Part shown: positions 28,779-38,735 of the stretch, piece after piece | Layout: each line of letters starts with the position of its first letter | Position numbering within the stretch: the stretch's first letter is position 1 | NCBI RefSeq assembly: GCF_011390875.1 | Contig: NZ_JAABRP010000007.1 | Location: forward strand, 1-64,000 | Reading direction: 5' to 3' | DNA length: 64,000 nucleotides | Source of the DNA: Thiocapsa sp. | Lineage (GTDB): Bacteria; Pseudomonadota; Gammaproteobacteria; Chromatiales; Chromatiaceae | Translations under genes and position numbers: made by a program | The notes under the pieces: model-generated | Databases searched by the model: none | Seen by the model: the letters and a program-made list of their open reading frames with translations, nothing else | Told to the model about the DNA's origin: nothing

Positions 28779-30236
28779 TCAACGCTCCAGCAAGCGCGGA
28801 ATGAGTTGCGCGAAGTTGCACGGCCGCGTGCGGCTGTCCAGTTGGGCCAGCAGGATGCGGTCCCAGGCGGTGCGGCAGGCCCCGCTGGAGCCCGGCAGAC
28901 AAAAGATGAAGGTCCCATTGGCGAGACCCCCGAGCGCGCGCGACTGCAAGGTGGAGGTGCCGATTTCCTCGAGCGAGAAGCTCCGGAACAGCTCTCCGAA
29001 GCCTTCCAGCGGTTTGTCGAGCAACGGGGCAACGGCCTCCGGCGTGCTGTCCCGGCCGGTGACACCGGTGCCTCCGGTGCTCAGGACGACTTGGATCTCG
29101 GGGTCGGCGATCCAGGTCGAGAAGACGGCGCGCATTCGATAGATGTCGTCCGGCACGATCTGCTTGGCGACGACCTGGTGTCCGGCTGCCTCGGCGCGTT
29201 CTACCAGCAGTCGGCCCGAGGTATCTTGGTCTTCGCTGCGGCTGTCGGAGACCGTGAGGACGGCGATCTTCAAGGGCAGAAAACCGTGGTCGTTGAAGTG
29301 CTCGGGCATGGTGTTGTCCTGTTCTGCGGCGTGTCGCGGGTGTCGCTGTGTAGTCAGTGCCGTTCCATTGTATGCGTGTCCAGGTCGCGGTCGCGATTCC
29401 AGGCTCGAGACCAGTGTTTGCGCAAGCCAGGTGTCTTCATCGTCGAAGACCGGCTCGGCAAGCACCCGGACACGAAACTCCGTTCCCGCCTCGGAGGTCG
29501 TCTCCAGGCTCAGGGTGCCACCGTAGCGCCGGATCAGCCCGGTGCTCACCGCAAGGCCGAGCCCCGTCCCTTTGCCTGCCCCTTTGGTCGTGAAGAAGGG
29601 CCTGAAGATCTTCTCGGTCAGGTGTGCCGGAACGCCCGGCCCGGTATCTCTGACGCTGATGAGGATACCGCCCCCTTCCCGGTCCCGCGAACCGACCTCG
29701 ATCAGACCGCCATTGGCCTCGACGGCATGGAATGCATTCACGAGGAGGTTGACGATGACCTGCTGAAGGTCTTGCCGGCCGATGCGCACGGGGCACGTGG
29801 CTTGAAGATCGAGACAGACCTTCGGGTTGTCGCGTGGTGCCTGGTCGAGCACGAGACCGAGGGCGTCCTGGATCAGGGTCGCCATCTCCTCCGGCGAGAG
29901 GAGCTCGACATCGTCCATCGGACGGGCGATATCGAGCAGGCTGTCGATGATCTTACGAACGCGCTCGATCTGTTGAACGATGAGATCGACCTCCATGCGC
30001 ACGGACCAGGCGGTCGGACCCAACTCCTGCGTCACGAGGTTGACGTAGCCGAGCATCACCGCAAGCGGGTTGTTGATCTCATGGGCGACACCCGCGATCA
30101 ACTCGCCGACTGCGGCAAGCTTTTCGTTTTGAACCAATTGCTTATGGCGCGCTTCCCGCAACAGGGCGAGCACGGCCTCAAGGTCGTGATCATGGTCGGT
30201 CGGTCGAATCTCGATCGGGCCGCGTGGTTCGTCCAT
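28779..30236 (-). CDS. Sensor histidine kinase fused in frame to MoaB
   Basis: 485 aa, one uninterrupted ORF. Residues ~30-280 are a soluble histidine kinase without a visible sensor domain: H-box [17 protein letters not shown] (H52), N-box region [42 protein letters not shown] linker of about 30 residues leads to residue 310, [24 protein letters not shown], the start of a complete MoaB ([32 protein letters not shown]), which adenylylates molybdopterin. ATG 29309 (28779..29309, 176 aa), with AGGAC upstream, could also start MoaB alone. The partner regulator gene lies 140 nt upstream. It is a real fusion, or the kinase stop codon was lost. Confidence 0.9.
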   Translation of the reverse strand: MDEPRGPIEIRPTDHDHDLEAVLALLREARHKQLVQNEKLAAVGELIAGVAHEINNPLAVMLGYVNLVTQELGPTAWSVRMEVDLIVQQIERVRKIIDSLLDIARPMDDVELLSPEEMATLIQDALGLVLDQAPRDNPKVCLDLQATCPVRIGRQDLQQVIVNLLVNAFHAVEANGGLIEVGSRDREGGGILISVRDTGPGVPAHLTEKIFRPFFTTKGAGKGTGLGLAVSTGLIRRYGGTLSLETTSEAGTEFRVRVLAEPVFDDEDTWLAQTLVSSLESRPRPGHAYNGTALTTQRHPRHAAEQDNTMPEHFNDHGFLPLKIAVLTVSDSRSEDQDTSGRLLVERAEAAGHQVVAKQIVPDDIYRMRAVFSTWIADPEIQVVLSTGGTGVTGRDSTPEAVAPLLDKPLEGFGELFRSFSLEEIGTSTLQSRALGGLANGTFIFCLPGSSGACRTAWDRILLAQLDSRTRPCNFAQLIPRLLER

Positions 30237-30376
30237 CTCGTTCGTGTCGGCCTGCGCCTGGGGTGAATCGGAACCGATCCGCAGCCGACCCGAAAGACAT
30301 CTCTCCCGATCGAGGTCGAAACGGAGCGGTGATCTCGTTCGGCTCGGATCCTATCGGCGAGAAGGCCCGGGCGCAA

Positions 30377-31798
30377 TCAGTGCGCCGTCTCCGCAGAACC
30401 TTCATCCGACCATTCCTTCAACTTTCGTTCCACGGTCTTTCGCGAAACGCCCAAGGCGCGTGCCGCGACCGTCTTGTTTCCGCCCGCCACGGCGAGAGCG
30501 TTCATGATGTGCGAGCGCTGCATGGCCTCCAGCGAGGAGTCCGGCGATCCGGCTGTGGACTCCTCTGCGGGATGCAGGGTCGATTCGCAGAGAAACTGAG
30601 CCACGGGGTTTCCGAGCAGCAAGGATCGCTCGATCACGTTGCGCAACTCTCGGCAATTGCCGGGCCAATCATAGCGGGTGAGTTGCTGCAGATCCCATGA
30701 CGTGAGCTCGGGTGTGGGAACACCCAACTCGGCGGACAGGACCTTGAGAAAATAACGGGCGAGGTGCTCGATGTCACCCTTGCGCTCGCGCAACGGCGGT
30801 AACTTCAGATCGACCACGTTGATGCGGTAGTAGAGATCCTTGCGGAAGCGGCCGGCGAGAACCTCCGCGGCCAGATCGCGATTGGTCGCCGTGATCACGC
30901 GTGCGTTGACCGGAATCTCTTGGCTACCGCCCACCGGACGATAACGCCGCTCCTCCAACACCCGCAGGAGCTTCGCCTGCAAGGCGAGTGGCATCTCGCC
31001 GATCTCGTCCAGGAAGAGGGTCCCGCCGTCGGCGTGACTGAAGAGACCGTTGCGCGCCTGATGCGCGCCTGTGAAGGCGCCTTTGAGATGTCCGAAGAGC
31101 TCGCCTTCGATCAGGTCGGCCGAGATGGCCCCGCAGTTGACCGGCACATAGCTCCCGCGCCGCCCGCTCAGATCGTGGAGCGCCCGTGCGACCAGTTCCT
31201 TGCCCGTGCCGGTCTCGCCCTTGATCAGCACCGTCGAGGGCATTGGGGCAATGCGGTGGATGGTGCGCCAAATGTCCTTCAACGACTCGCTTTCACCGAC
31301 GATACGCTTCGCGGATGGACGTTGCTCGAATTCGCGGTTCCGCAGAAACTGCTCGCGAGCCGCTCGCCGCCGATCCTGCGCGCGCTTGATGACCGCGAGC
31401 AGTTGCTCGGCGTGAAAGGGCTTGCGCAGCACGTCCGCGGAGGTGTCGCGCAGCGCATCGACTTCGTCGTAGACGTCCGAATAGCCGGTGATGAAGATCA
31501 CGTCCAGATCGACTTGGTAGCGATCGCGGATCTCGCGGGCTAGCTCCAGCCCGCTGGCCGCGCCCGGAAGACGAATATCCGCGATCATGAGATCGAAACG
31601 GGTCTTCCTGGCCAAGGCCCGAGCCTCGTCGGCGTCGGCGGCGGTCTCGACGTGGGCGAACTTGGATGCAAGCGTTCGCTCGATGAAGGTCCGCATTCCG
31701 GGCTCGTCGTCCAGAACCAGGATGGCCTCCACCGCATTCGGGGCGGATGGGACCTCTTCGACGCCTACATCACTGCGATCTGCAAAGGAAATCGACAT
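30377..31798 (-). CDS. Sigma-54-dependent response regulator (NtrC family)
   Basis: 473 aa. The N-terminal receiver (~25-145) has AILVLDDE, the phospho-acceptor in DLMIADIRLPG, and the lysine in LRKPF. The AAA+ domain (~165-390) has Walker A GETGTGKE, the sigma-54 contact GAFTGA and Walker B GGTLFLDEIGE. The C-terminal Fis-type helix-turn-helix is NKTVAARALGVSRKTVERKLKEW. It activates sigma-54 promoters once phosphorylated. Its likely kinase is the next gene (kinase-MoaB fusion). Candidate targets are the two -24/-12 promoters in this window; that link is inference. Confidence 0.95.
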   Translation of the reverse strand: MSISFADRSDVGVEEVPSAPNAVEAILVLDDEPGMRTFIERTLASKFAHVETAADADEARALARKTRFDLMIADIRLPGAASGLELAREIRDRYQVDLDVIFITGYSDVYDEVDALRDTSADVLRKPFHAEQLLAVIKRAQDRRRAAREQFLRNREFEQRPSAKRIVGESESLKDIWRTIHRIAPMPSTVLIKGETGTGKELVARALHDLSGRRGSYVPVNCGAISADLIEGELFGHLKGAFTGAHQARNGLFSHADGGTLFLDEIGEMPLALQAKLLRVLEERRYRPVGGSQEIPVNARVITATNRDLAAEVLAGRFRKDLYYRINVVDLKLPPLRERKGDIEHLARYFLKVLSAELGVPTPELTSWDLQQLTRYDWPGNCRELRNVIERSLLLGNPVAQFLCESTLHPAEESTAGSPDSSLEAMQRSHIMNALAVAGGNKTVAARALGVSRKTVERKLKEWSDEGSAETAH

Positions 31799-32245
31799 AG
31801 TGGTGTCCTCCGGTTCGTCGGTCGCGTCCGATGGGCTCGGACCGTCCGCCGACGTCTTCTTTATTGATCAGCTTGTATTGACCATCGACCGCCGATCTTC
31901 GATTTAATCGCGCGATTCGGGATCATGCCGCCGAGCGTTCGGAAATCGTCTCGGTGGATATCACGCAATACAAAGCCAGACCCGTCAATATTGCGTAAAA
32001 GGATATCTGCTGAGCTTATGCCAATACAAACGAAATTTATCGGATTTTAATATCGGAAATGTCGATAACACTCCCGATGCAATCATTGTTTAAGCAGTTT
32101 ATGAAACACGAATAGATGCGATATCGCTGAAGGCAGGCGACTTGTCGAGAGGGCAGGCGGGATTCAGGCGGAAATCGGCTCAACGATTCGGATGGAATGC
32201 AGGGGAGGCGGGTCTCTCCCGCCTCCTCAAGTGGGCGAGGCCGGG
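31799..32245. other. AT-rich control region upstream of the response regulator
   Basis: 447 nt, no credible gene. The part 31900-32110 is much richer in A/T than its surroundings. It contains an 8-bp inverted repeat ACGCAATA (31963) / TATTGCGT (31989), flanked on both sides by GGATATC. This is the upstream region of the regulator gene, and it also faces the stop of the MIP18-like gene. Confidence 0.6.
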
Positions 32246-33094
32246 CTAGGCCGCGTCCAGCGCGAGCTCGCTTGTTTCACCGCTGTAGGCCCGCCGGAAG
32301 GCCTCGACGAAGGGGCGAAAATCCTTCACGGTTCCGTAGATCGCCACGACGCCTCCGCGTCTACGATCGTAGACGAGGTTGACGCCCTCCGTGCGTCCGG
32401 CGGGATTCGGTCGGGCCTTGCCGTCGTAATAGATCCAATGCCGCGCATGAACAGAAGCATAGACCAGATCTTCCTCGGCGTGAATCGACCAGAGAACGAC
32501 ATAGTTCCAACTGCCGATGCTGAGCTTGACCTTGCCTTGGCCCTCATGGGCATCGGGATCCTCCGGGTTGATTTGCCATTGAAAGACCGGCACAGGTCCA
32601 TTGTAGGTGGGATCGGCGTTGCCTTGAGGGCCGTCGACGATGGGCGGGTCGAAGGCATCCGGGATCTCGGAGGTCGGCGGCGTCGTCGGTGGCGGCTTGC
32701 GCTCCTTGCCCTCGCCGCCGGCCAGGAGGTCTTTGAGATGCGGCGCCCCGCCGTGGCTCGGATCGGGGATGGGGTCCAGGCCGTATTCCTTCAGATCCAC
32801 CTGGAGCGGATTCATCGAGGCACCGCCGAGCAGCATGGAGTCGTCGTCGTAGGGCGGCTCGGTATGGATCTCGATGGTCTCGAACCCGAGTCCCTGCAAC
32901 AGTGCACGGGTCTCGTTCTCCATGGCCGTGACCTTCTCGGCGTTGATCGAGTCCGGCGTGAATTCCACCTCGATGTTCGTCCCCTGAAGCGCGATACTCT
33001 TGACGAACCCGAGCGACACGACATCGCGTGATCGACCGGGAAAGCGGATTTGCCGCAGCAGCTCCTTCACCTCTTCGGGTTTTATCGGCGCCAT
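32246..33094 (-). CDS. MIP18/DUF59-like protein with extra C-terminal domain, paralog 2
   Basis: 282 aa from MAPIKPEEVKELLRQIRFPGRSRDVVSLGFVKSIA (ATG 33094, GAGGAGG 6 nt upstream). The first ~90 residues resemble the MIP18/DUF59 domain of Fe-S assembly factors. A low-complexity linker follows, then a C-terminal domain (~165-275) with VPVFQWQINPEDPDA, EGVNLVYDRRRGGVVAIYGTVKDFRPFVEAF. The same two-domain layout and those C-terminal motifs recur in the gene that overlaps nxrA. It has its own sigma-54-type promoter. Function unknown; a metal-centre or maturation role for the NXR enzyme is inferred. Confidence 0.85.
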   Translation of the reverse strand: MAPIKPEEVKELLRQIRFPGRSRDVVSLGFVKSIALQGTNIEVEFTPDSINAEKVTAMENETRALLQGLGFETIEIHTEPPYDDDSMLLGGASMNPLQVDLKEYGLDPIPDPSHGGAPHLKDLLAGGEGKERKPPPTTPPTSEIPDAFDPPIVDGPQGNADPTYNGPVPVFQWQINPEDPDAHEGQGKVKLSIGSWNYVVLWSIHAEEDLVYASVHARHWIYYDGKARPNPAGRTEGVNLVYDRRRGGVVAIYGTVKDFRPFVEAFRRAYSGETSELALDAA

Positions 33095-33245
33095 TTCATT
33101 CCTCCTCGGGGTTTTTGGGGCGAGGACGCCGTATTTACGCGCGACCGGTTTCCGGTCAGGCGTGAAGGCGTCGCCGCATCTCGTTTCAGGACTCGACGGA
33201 GACCTGGTCGCGTCCAATGCATCGGCTTTGGACTCCGAAAAACCC

Positions 33246-33261
33246 AGCAAAGTGCTTGCCA
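33246..33261 (-). promoter_or_regulatory. Sigma-54 promoter (-24/-12) of the MIP18-like paralog 2
   Basis: The minus strand reads TGGCAAGCACTTTGCT: TGGCA-N6-TTGCT with exactly 10 nt between the -24 GG and the -12 GC. It lies about 150 nt upstream of the start codon. Confidence 0.6.
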
Positions 33262-33326
33262 AACATCGCGAGGCTGGAACGGTGGCGTCTGGATTCCCCG
33301 ATCGACGAGAGGAGACCTTTGCCACA

Positions 33327-33369
33327 GTTGTCGTTGTCGTCGGTCGTTCTCGATTACGACAACGACAAC
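33327..33369 (-). promoter_or_regulatory. Perfect 14-bp inverted repeat, candidate activator site
   Basis: GTTGTCGTTGTCGT (33327-33340) and ACGACAACGACAAC (33356-33369) are perfect inverse copies 15 nt apart. They are centred about 100 bp upstream of the -12 element of the sigma-54 promoter at 33246, where enhancer-binding proteins often bind. No T-tract follows, so a terminator is unlikely. Confidence 0.45.
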
Positions 33370-33412
33370 GATTAGCTTCGGTGCTCAACTGATTTCTGAC
33401 ACGTTCCCGGGG

Positions 33413-34132
33413 CTACCGATGCAGCCCGCACTCGCGTTTCAGACCGAAGAATCGCGTCTCTTCCTCCAACATCCCAGGCAGCAACGGTGCCGTGGTATGG
33501 ACATCTCCGACGGAGACATAGCCTTGATCCTGCAGCGGGTGATCCGGTAGGTCATGGCGGCGCAGATAGCGGTGCACGTCGAGGTTGTGCCAGTCGACGA
33601 TCGGGTGGACCTTGAGGCGTCCGTCCTGAAGCCGCAGCACCGGCAGCTCGGCGCGGGAGCTCGCCTGTTGACGGCGCAGCCCGGCGAACCAGGTGCCGGC
33701 GCCCAGCTCGCGGAGTGCGCGTTCCATCGGCTCGACCTTGTTGAGCCGGTTGTAGCGCTCGATGCCGTCGGCTCCCTGCTCCCACAGACGCCCGAGCCGC
33801 GCCTCCTGCCAGGCGGGGGAGAGTGACGGGCGATAGACCTGAAGGTTCAGCCCGAGCCGATCCGTAAGCTCGTCGACGAGGCGATAGGTCTCGGGGAAGA
33901 GATATCCGGTGTCGACCAGAATCACGGGGATCTCGGGCATCAGGCGGCTGACCAAATGCAGCATCACGGCCGATTGGGTCCCGAAGCTGGAGGAGAGGAC
34001 AGGCTGCTGCGGCAGATGCTCCAAGGCCCAACGCACACGGTCCTCGGCCGGCATGGATTCCAAGCGGCGGTTGGCTGCGTGCAACGCGGCCTGATCGCCG
34101 TGGATGAGGGCGTCGAGATCGGGCTTACTCAT
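33413..34132 (-). CDS. cysH: Phosphoadenylyl-sulfate reductase
   Basis: 239 aa. The PP-loop region [17 protein letters not shown] and the C-terminal catalytic cysteine motif ECGLHR are present. The paired CC...CC motifs that mark the Fe-S APS reductases are absent, so the PAPS-using thioredoxin-dependent type is favoured. It reduces PAPS to sulfite in the cytosol. Last gene of cysJIH, overlapping cysI by 8 nt. Confidence 0.94.
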   Translation of the reverse strand: MSKPDLDALIHGDQAALHAANRRLESMPAEDRVRWALEHLPQQPVLSSSFGTQSAVMLHLVSRLMPEIPVILVDTGYLFPETYRLVDELTDRLGLNLQVYRPSLSPAWQEARLGRLWEQGADGIERYNRLNKVEPMERALRELGAGTWFAGLRRQQASSRAELPVLRLQDGRLKVHPIVDWHNLDVHRYLRRHDLPDHPLQDQGYVSVGDVHTTAPLLPGMLEEETRFFGLKRECGLHR

Positions 34133-35810
34133 GGAAGTCCTCCGCAGGATTCACGACGGGACGGACGATCCCGTCACGGATCAGATAGTCGCCGAAACGC
34201 TCGCCGGGTTGGCGACCCTCGGCGTAGCGTCCGAGTAGGATGTCGATCTCGCTCAGGATGGCGGCCTCGTCGAGGTTCTCCCGGTAGAGCCGATTGAGCC
34301 GCGTGCCGATCCCGTCGCCACCGAGCATCAGGTTGTAGCGACCCGGCCCCTTGCCGACGAGTGCCAGCTCGGCGAGATAGGGCCGCGCGCAGCCGTTGGG
34401 GCAGCCGGTGATCCGGGTCACGATCTCCTGATCCGCGACGCCGTGCTCGATCGTCAGGCGCTCGACTTGCGCGAGGAAATCCGGGAAGTAGCGCTCCGCC
34501 TCGGCCATCGCCAAGGGACAGGTCGGCAGCGCGACGCAGGAGATGCCGTTCAGACGGAGCAGCGAGTGTCTCTCGGCAAGTAGGCCATGTTCGCGCGCCA
34601 AGGCGTCGATCTGTGCCTTACGGGCCTCGGGCACGCGCGCGACGATCAGGTTCTGGTTCGGCGTGATTCGGAAATCACCTTGATGGATTCGGGCAATCTC
34701 GCGCAGACCCGTCATTGGGCTGTGGCCCGGACCGTCGATCAGGCGTCCGCTCTCGATATAGAGCGTCAGGTGCCATAGGTCGTCCTGGCCTTTGACCCAA
34801 CCGTAGCGGTCTCCTTGATCGGTGAAACGGACGAGCCGTGCGGGTGCGAAGCGGATCCCCGCACGTCGCTCGACCTCGGCCCGAAAGGTCTCGAGCCCCA
34901 TGCGCTCGATGGTGTACTTGAGCCGGGCCTGACTGCGGTTGAACCGATCCCCGAAATCGCGTTGGGTGGTGACCACGGCCTCGGTGACCGCGAGTGTCCG
35001 GTCCGGCTCCACGAACCCGAGGACGTCGGCGAGTCTCGGGAAGGTCGCGGTGTCCCCGTGGGTCGCGCCCATCCCGCCGCCGGCCGAGACGTTGAAACCG
35101 ATCAGGTCTCCGCCGTCGGCGATGGCCACGAAGCCCAGGTCGTTGGCATAGACGTCGACATCGTTGTGCGGCGGCACCGCTACGGCAGTCTTGAACTTGC
35201 GCGGCAGATAGGTCGGGCCGTAGATGGGCTCGACATCCTCGCCGCCGCCCACCTGCTCGCCGTCGAGCCAGATCTCGTGATAGGCGCGGGTGTGCGGCAG
35301 CAGGTGCTCGCTGATCCGCTTGGCCCAGTCGTAGACCTCTCGATGCAGCGCAGACTCGACCGGATTTGGGTTGCAGAGGACGTTGCGGTTCACATCGCCG
35401 CAGCCGCCGATCGAGTCGATCATGACCTTGTTGATCCCGCGGATCACCGACTTGATGTCGCGTTTGAGGATCCCGTGGTACTGGAAGCTCTGCCGCGTGG
35501 TCAGGCGCAGACTGCCGCCGGCGAGCTCGCGGCCGATGCCGTCGATTGCCAGCCATTGCGCCGGGGTGCAGACGCCGCCCGGCAGGCGTGCACGCAGCAT
35601 GAAACCGAAATAGGGCTCGAGATACTGCTCGCGTCGTTCTTGGCGGCGGTCGCGATGGTCCTGTTGATAGAAGCCGTGAAACTTGCTGATCTGGGTGTCG
35701 TCCGGGCTGATGGCGCCCGTCAGCGCGTCGGCCAGGCTCTCCGCAAGCGTGCCGCGGAGATAGTTGCTGCGGGCCTTGATCCGCTCGTTCTCGTGGAGGG
35801 GTGCGCTCAT
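34125..35810 (-). CDS. cysI: Assimilatory sulfite reductase haemoprotein (beta) subunit
   Basis: 561 aa from [22 protein letters not shown] (ATG 35810), overlapping the cysJ stop by ATGA; the longer ORF is a shadow over cysJ. It has two sulfite/nitrite reductase repeats ([25 protein letters not shown]) and the sirohaem/4Fe-4S cysteines C-x5-C...C-x3-C ([24 protein letters not shown]). It reduces sulfite to sulfide with electrons from CysJ. Confidence 0.96.
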   Translation of the reverse strand: MSAPLHENERIKARSNYLRGTLAESLADALTGAISPDDTQISKFHGFYQQDHRDRRQERREQYLEPYFGFMLRARLPGGVCTPAQWLAIDGIGRELAGGSLRLTTRQSFQYHGILKRDIKSVIRGINKVMIDSIGGCGDVNRNVLCNPNPVESALHREVYDWAKRISEHLLPHTRAYHEIWLDGEQVGGGEDVEPIYGPTYLPRKFKTAVAVPPHNDVDVYANDLGFVAIADGGDLIGFNVSAGGGMGATHGDTATFPRLADVLGFVEPDRTLAVTEAVVTTQRDFGDRFNRSQARLKYTIERMGLETFRAEVERRAGIRFAPARLVRFTDQGDRYGWVKGQDDLWHLTLYIESGRLIDGPGHSPMTGLREIARIHQGDFRITPNQNLIVARVPEARKAQIDALAREHGLLAERHSLLRLNGISCVALPTCPLAMAEAERYFPDFLAQVERLTIEHGVADQEIVTRITGCPNGCARPYLAELALVGKGPGRYNLMLGGDGIGTRLNRLYRENLDEAAILSEIDILLGRYAEGRQPGERFGDYLIRDGIVRPVVNPAEDFHE

Positions 35811-37609
35811 GCGTAGAGGTCTCTGTGGTAGCGCGCCTCGCGGCGCAGGGTGTCGACGCAGGCTTGCGCGGCGTCGGGGTCGAGTCCGGCCTCGGTGGTG
35901 AAGATGTCCACGAGGGCGCGATCCACAGCCTGTCCCATGACGGTCGCGCCGCAGACATAGAGGTGCGCACCGGCGTCGATCCAGCGCAGGATCTCCATGC
36001 CCTCTTCGCGCAGCCGCTGCTGCACGTAGAGCTTTTGCGCACCGTCGCGCGAGAACGCCAGGCTGACCCGATCGAGTCGGCCGGCCTTGCGGTGTGCTTG
36101 CCAGTCGAGCTGATAAAGAAAATCGCGGTGGAAGTGCCGGTTGCCGAAGATCAGCCAGTTGCGGCCACCGTCGCCGTTGGCCGCACGCTGTTGAAGGAAG
36201 GCTCGATAGGGCGCAACGCCCGTGCCGGAGCCGATCATGATCAACGGTGTGTTCCCGTCGTCCGGCAGACGAAAGGCGTCGTTCTCGGCCAGGTAGACGC
36301 GGACCGCTTCGTTGCGCCCGAGCCGCTCGCTCAGGAACCCGGATGCCGCGCCTAGATGATCCCGGCCATGCGCCTGATAGCGGACCACGGAGACCGTGAG
36401 ATGGACCTCGTCCTCGTACTCGGCCTGGCTCGAGGCGATCGAGTAGAGCCGCGGCTGGAGCGGGCGCAGCAGCGCGACCAGTGCGGGCGCATCGATGGGG
36501 GCCGGATGGTCCGAGACCAGATCGATGAGCTGGCGCTCGCCCGAGTAGGCCCGCAGCGTCGCGGCGTCGGTTGCCAGTGCCTTCAGCTCCGGCGTGCACG
36601 ACCGCTCGGACCAGGCGCGTACTGTCGTCGGATGCAGCTGCGTCAGCTCGAGCCGCTCGATTAAGGCGCGGCGCAGATCGATCTCCTCGTCGCCCAGACG
36701 GATGCGGGTCTCACCCTCGAGTCCGACACCGGCCAGGATCGCGTCGGCGAGCGCCGGATCGTTCTTGACCCAGACGCCCAGGGCATCGCCCGGCCGGTAG
36801 TGCAGGGCGCCGGGGTCGATCGCAAGGGCCAGATGACGGACGTCCGCGACTGCGTCCGGCGTCGTAATCCGGCGGTTCTCGAGCAGGGTTGCGGGGTAGG
36901 GGTTGTCCTTGTCGTAGGGGCGGGCCTGGTTTTGGCTCTGCTCTTGATGGGAGCGCAGACCCGGCATCGCCACGACATTGCCGGCGCGGCGCGGTGCAAT
37001 TGCGTTCAGCCGGTTCAAGGCATCCGTCGACCAGCGCTCGGTGTCCGGTCGGTAGTCCAGATCGCAGCATTGCAGCGGCAGGATGCGCTGTGCGCCCAGC
37101 TCCGCAAGTCGGCGATCGAAGTCCACGGCGGTCCGGCAGAAGTGCTCGTAGCTCGAGTCGCCCAGGCCCAGGACAGCGTATCGCAGTTGCTCCAGCCGCA
37201 CTGCGCCCTGATCCTGGACGAAGGCGTGCAGTGCAAAGGCGCTTTCCGGCGGCTCGCCCTCGCCGTGGGTGCTGACAACAAGCAGGACCCACCGCTCTTT
37301 GGTCAGCTTGCGCGGACTGAAGTCGCCCATGGAGATAACCCGGACGTCCATCCCCTGACCGAGCGCCTGCGATCCGAGCTGTTCGGCCACCGCTTTGGCG
37401 TTGCCGGTCTGGGAGCCGTAGAGGATGGTGATGGTCTCCACCGCCTTCGGCTCGGCGGGCGCTGTTGGACCTCTGCCGCCGATCCCCGCGAGGTAGCCGC
37501 TGACCCAGGCGATCTGCGTGGGCGACATATCCTTCAACGCCACCTGCAGGGCGCGAAGCTGATGATCGTCGACCGGACTGGTCAAAGCGTTTAACTGTGA
37601 AAGGGCCAT
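35807..37609 (-). CDS. cysJ: Sulfite reductase flavoprotein (alpha) subunit
   Basis: 600 aa from [21 protein letters not shown] (ATG 37609). Residues ~60-200 are the FMN flavodoxin domain ([29 protein letters not shown]). The FAD/NADPH reductase domain follows ([53 protein letters not shown]). It passes NADPH electrons to CysI. First gene of the cysJIH operon, divergent from cysB. Confidence 0.96.
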   Translation of the reverse strand: MALSQLNALTSPVDDHQLRALQVALKDMSPTQIAWVSGYLAGIGGRGPTAPAEPKAVETITILYGSQTGNAKAVAEQLGSQALGQGMDVRVISMGDFSPRKLTKERWVLLVVSTHGEGEPPESAFALHAFVQDQGAVRLEQLRYAVLGLGDSSYEHFCRTAVDFDRRLAELGAQRILPLQCCDLDYRPDTERWSTDALNRLNAIAPRRAGNVVAMPGLRSHQEQSQNQARPYDKDNPYPATLLENRRITTPDAVADVRHLALAIDPGALHYRPGDALGVWVKNDPALADAILAGVGLEGETRIRLGDEEIDLRRALIERLELTQLHPTTVRAWSERSCTPELKALATDAATLRAYSGERQLIDLVSDHPAPIDAPALVALLRPLQPRLYSIASSQAEYEDEVHLTVSVVRYQAHGRDHLGAASGFLSERLGRNEAVRVYLAENDAFRLPDDGNTPLIMIGSGTGVAPYRAFLQQRAANGDGGRNWLIFGNRHFHRDFLYQLDWQAHRKAGRLDRVSLAFSRDGAQKLYVQQRLREEGMEILRWIDAGAHLYVCGATVMGQAVDRALVDIFTTEAGLDPDAAQACVDTLRREARYHRDLYA

Positions 37610-37728
37610 CGGTCGAAATCCCCTGGCATATGTCGTGCTTTCTGTCAGTCCGGTTCGGGATCTGACTCGCTTGGACCTGCAGGTCCGGTTCGGCACGGAG
37701 TTTAGGCAGGCGGCAAAGGCGATTTGAA

Positions 37729-37738
37729 ATGATCATTC
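37729..37738. promoter_or_regulatory. Palindrome in the cysJ-cysB divergent region
   Basis: AATGATCATT is a perfect 10-bp palindrome about midway in the 154-nt divergent promoter region. It could be part of a LysR-type site for the adjacent regulator; no consensus was checked. Confidence 0.3.
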
Positions 37739-37763
37739 ATGCGTCGTTATCACGAGGAATGAT

Positions 37764-38735
37764 ATGGAGCTACGCCAACTACGTTCTCTCGTGACCCTGG
37801 TCGAGGTTCGGTTCAACGTGAGCCGAACCGCGGAGCGCCTGCACCTGGTGCAGTCGGCCGTGACCCAGCATCTCAAGCAGCTCGAGGCGGAGCTCGGCAC
37901 GCGGCTGTTCGTGCGCCACGGCAAACGTCTTGTCGGGTTGACCGAGGTCGGCGAGCAGGTCTTTCGGCACGCCTGCGAGGCGTTGCGCCAGACCGGGAAC
38001 ATCCTCGCGGTGGGTCGCGATCATCTGGAGGAAGATCGGGGCGTGCTGCGCTTGGGCGCCACCCACACGCAGGCCCGCTATGTGCTGCCGCCGGTGATCC
38101 GGCGCTTCGCCGCCGCCTACCCGGCCGTGGAGCTTCAGATCCATCAAGGCACGCCCGGCCAACTGGTCGACATGGCCCTGCGCGACCTGGTGGATCTGGC
38201 GATCTGCACCGAGGCCCTGGGCGACGAGATCGCGCTGCAGACCATCCCCTGCTATCGGTGGAACCGCTGCTTGATCGCGCCGCGGTCGCATCCCTCGCTC
38301 GATCTGGCTCCCATGACCCTGGCTGCGCTCTGCGAGCACCCGATTATCACTTACGTTTTCGGGTTCACCGGGCGCGGCGGCTTCAGTGACACCTTTGCGA
38401 AAGCCGGATTGCATCCCAAGGTGGTCCTGAGCGCAGCGGACACCGACGTGATCAAGACCTACGTCCGCGAGGGACTCGGTGTCGGGATCATCGCCGCTCT
38501 GGCCTATCAGCCCGACGAAGATGCGGACCTCGGGATCCGCGATCTCGCCGACCTCTTCCCTTGGGAGGTCACCAAGATCGCCTACGCCCGGGACAAATAT
38601 CTGCGCCGCTACCATCAGCACTTCGTCGACATCTTCAAGCGTTGTACCGGCGACATATCGTGCGAGCACGTCGGGTCAAGCATCCGTGCGCAATCGGCAA
38701 CGCGCGCGCTGCATGATCCGGCGATCGCGGATTGA
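37764..38735 (+). CDS. cysB: CysB-like LysR-family regulator of sulfate assimilation
   Basis: 323 aa. The N-terminal winged helix MELRQLRSLVTLVEVRFNVSRTAERLHLVQSAVTQHLKQLE is followed by a CysB-type effector domain with THTQARYVLPPVIRRFAAAYPAVELQIHQGTP. CysB senses O/N-acetylserine and activates sulfur assimilation genes. It is transcribed divergently from cysJIH, which fits direct control. Confidence 0.93.
   Translation: MELRQLRSLVTLVEVRFNVSRTAERLHLVQSAVTQHLKQLEAELGTRLFVRHGKRLVGLTEVGEQVFRHACEALRQTGNILAVGRDHLEEDRGVLRLGATHTQARYVLPPVIRRFAAAYPAVELQIHQGTPGQLVDMALRDLVDLAICTEALGDEIALQTIPCYRWNRCLIAPRSHPSLDLAPMTLAALCEHPIITYVFGFTGRGGFSDTFAKAGLHPKVVLSAADTDVIKTYVREGLGVGIIAALAYQPDEDADLGIRDLADLFPWEVTKIAYARDKYLRRYHQHFVDIFKRCTGDISCEHVGSSIRAQSATRALHDPAIAD

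Noticed and set aside
31956-32007. FNR-type box upstream of the response regulator
   Set aside because: TTGATCAGCTTGT and TTGACCATCGACC nearby do not have the second half-site; the inverted repeat there is of another kind.
36711-37736. Long minus ORF over cysJ and part of its promoter
   Set aside because: Out-of-frame shadow of cysJ with arginine-rich composition.
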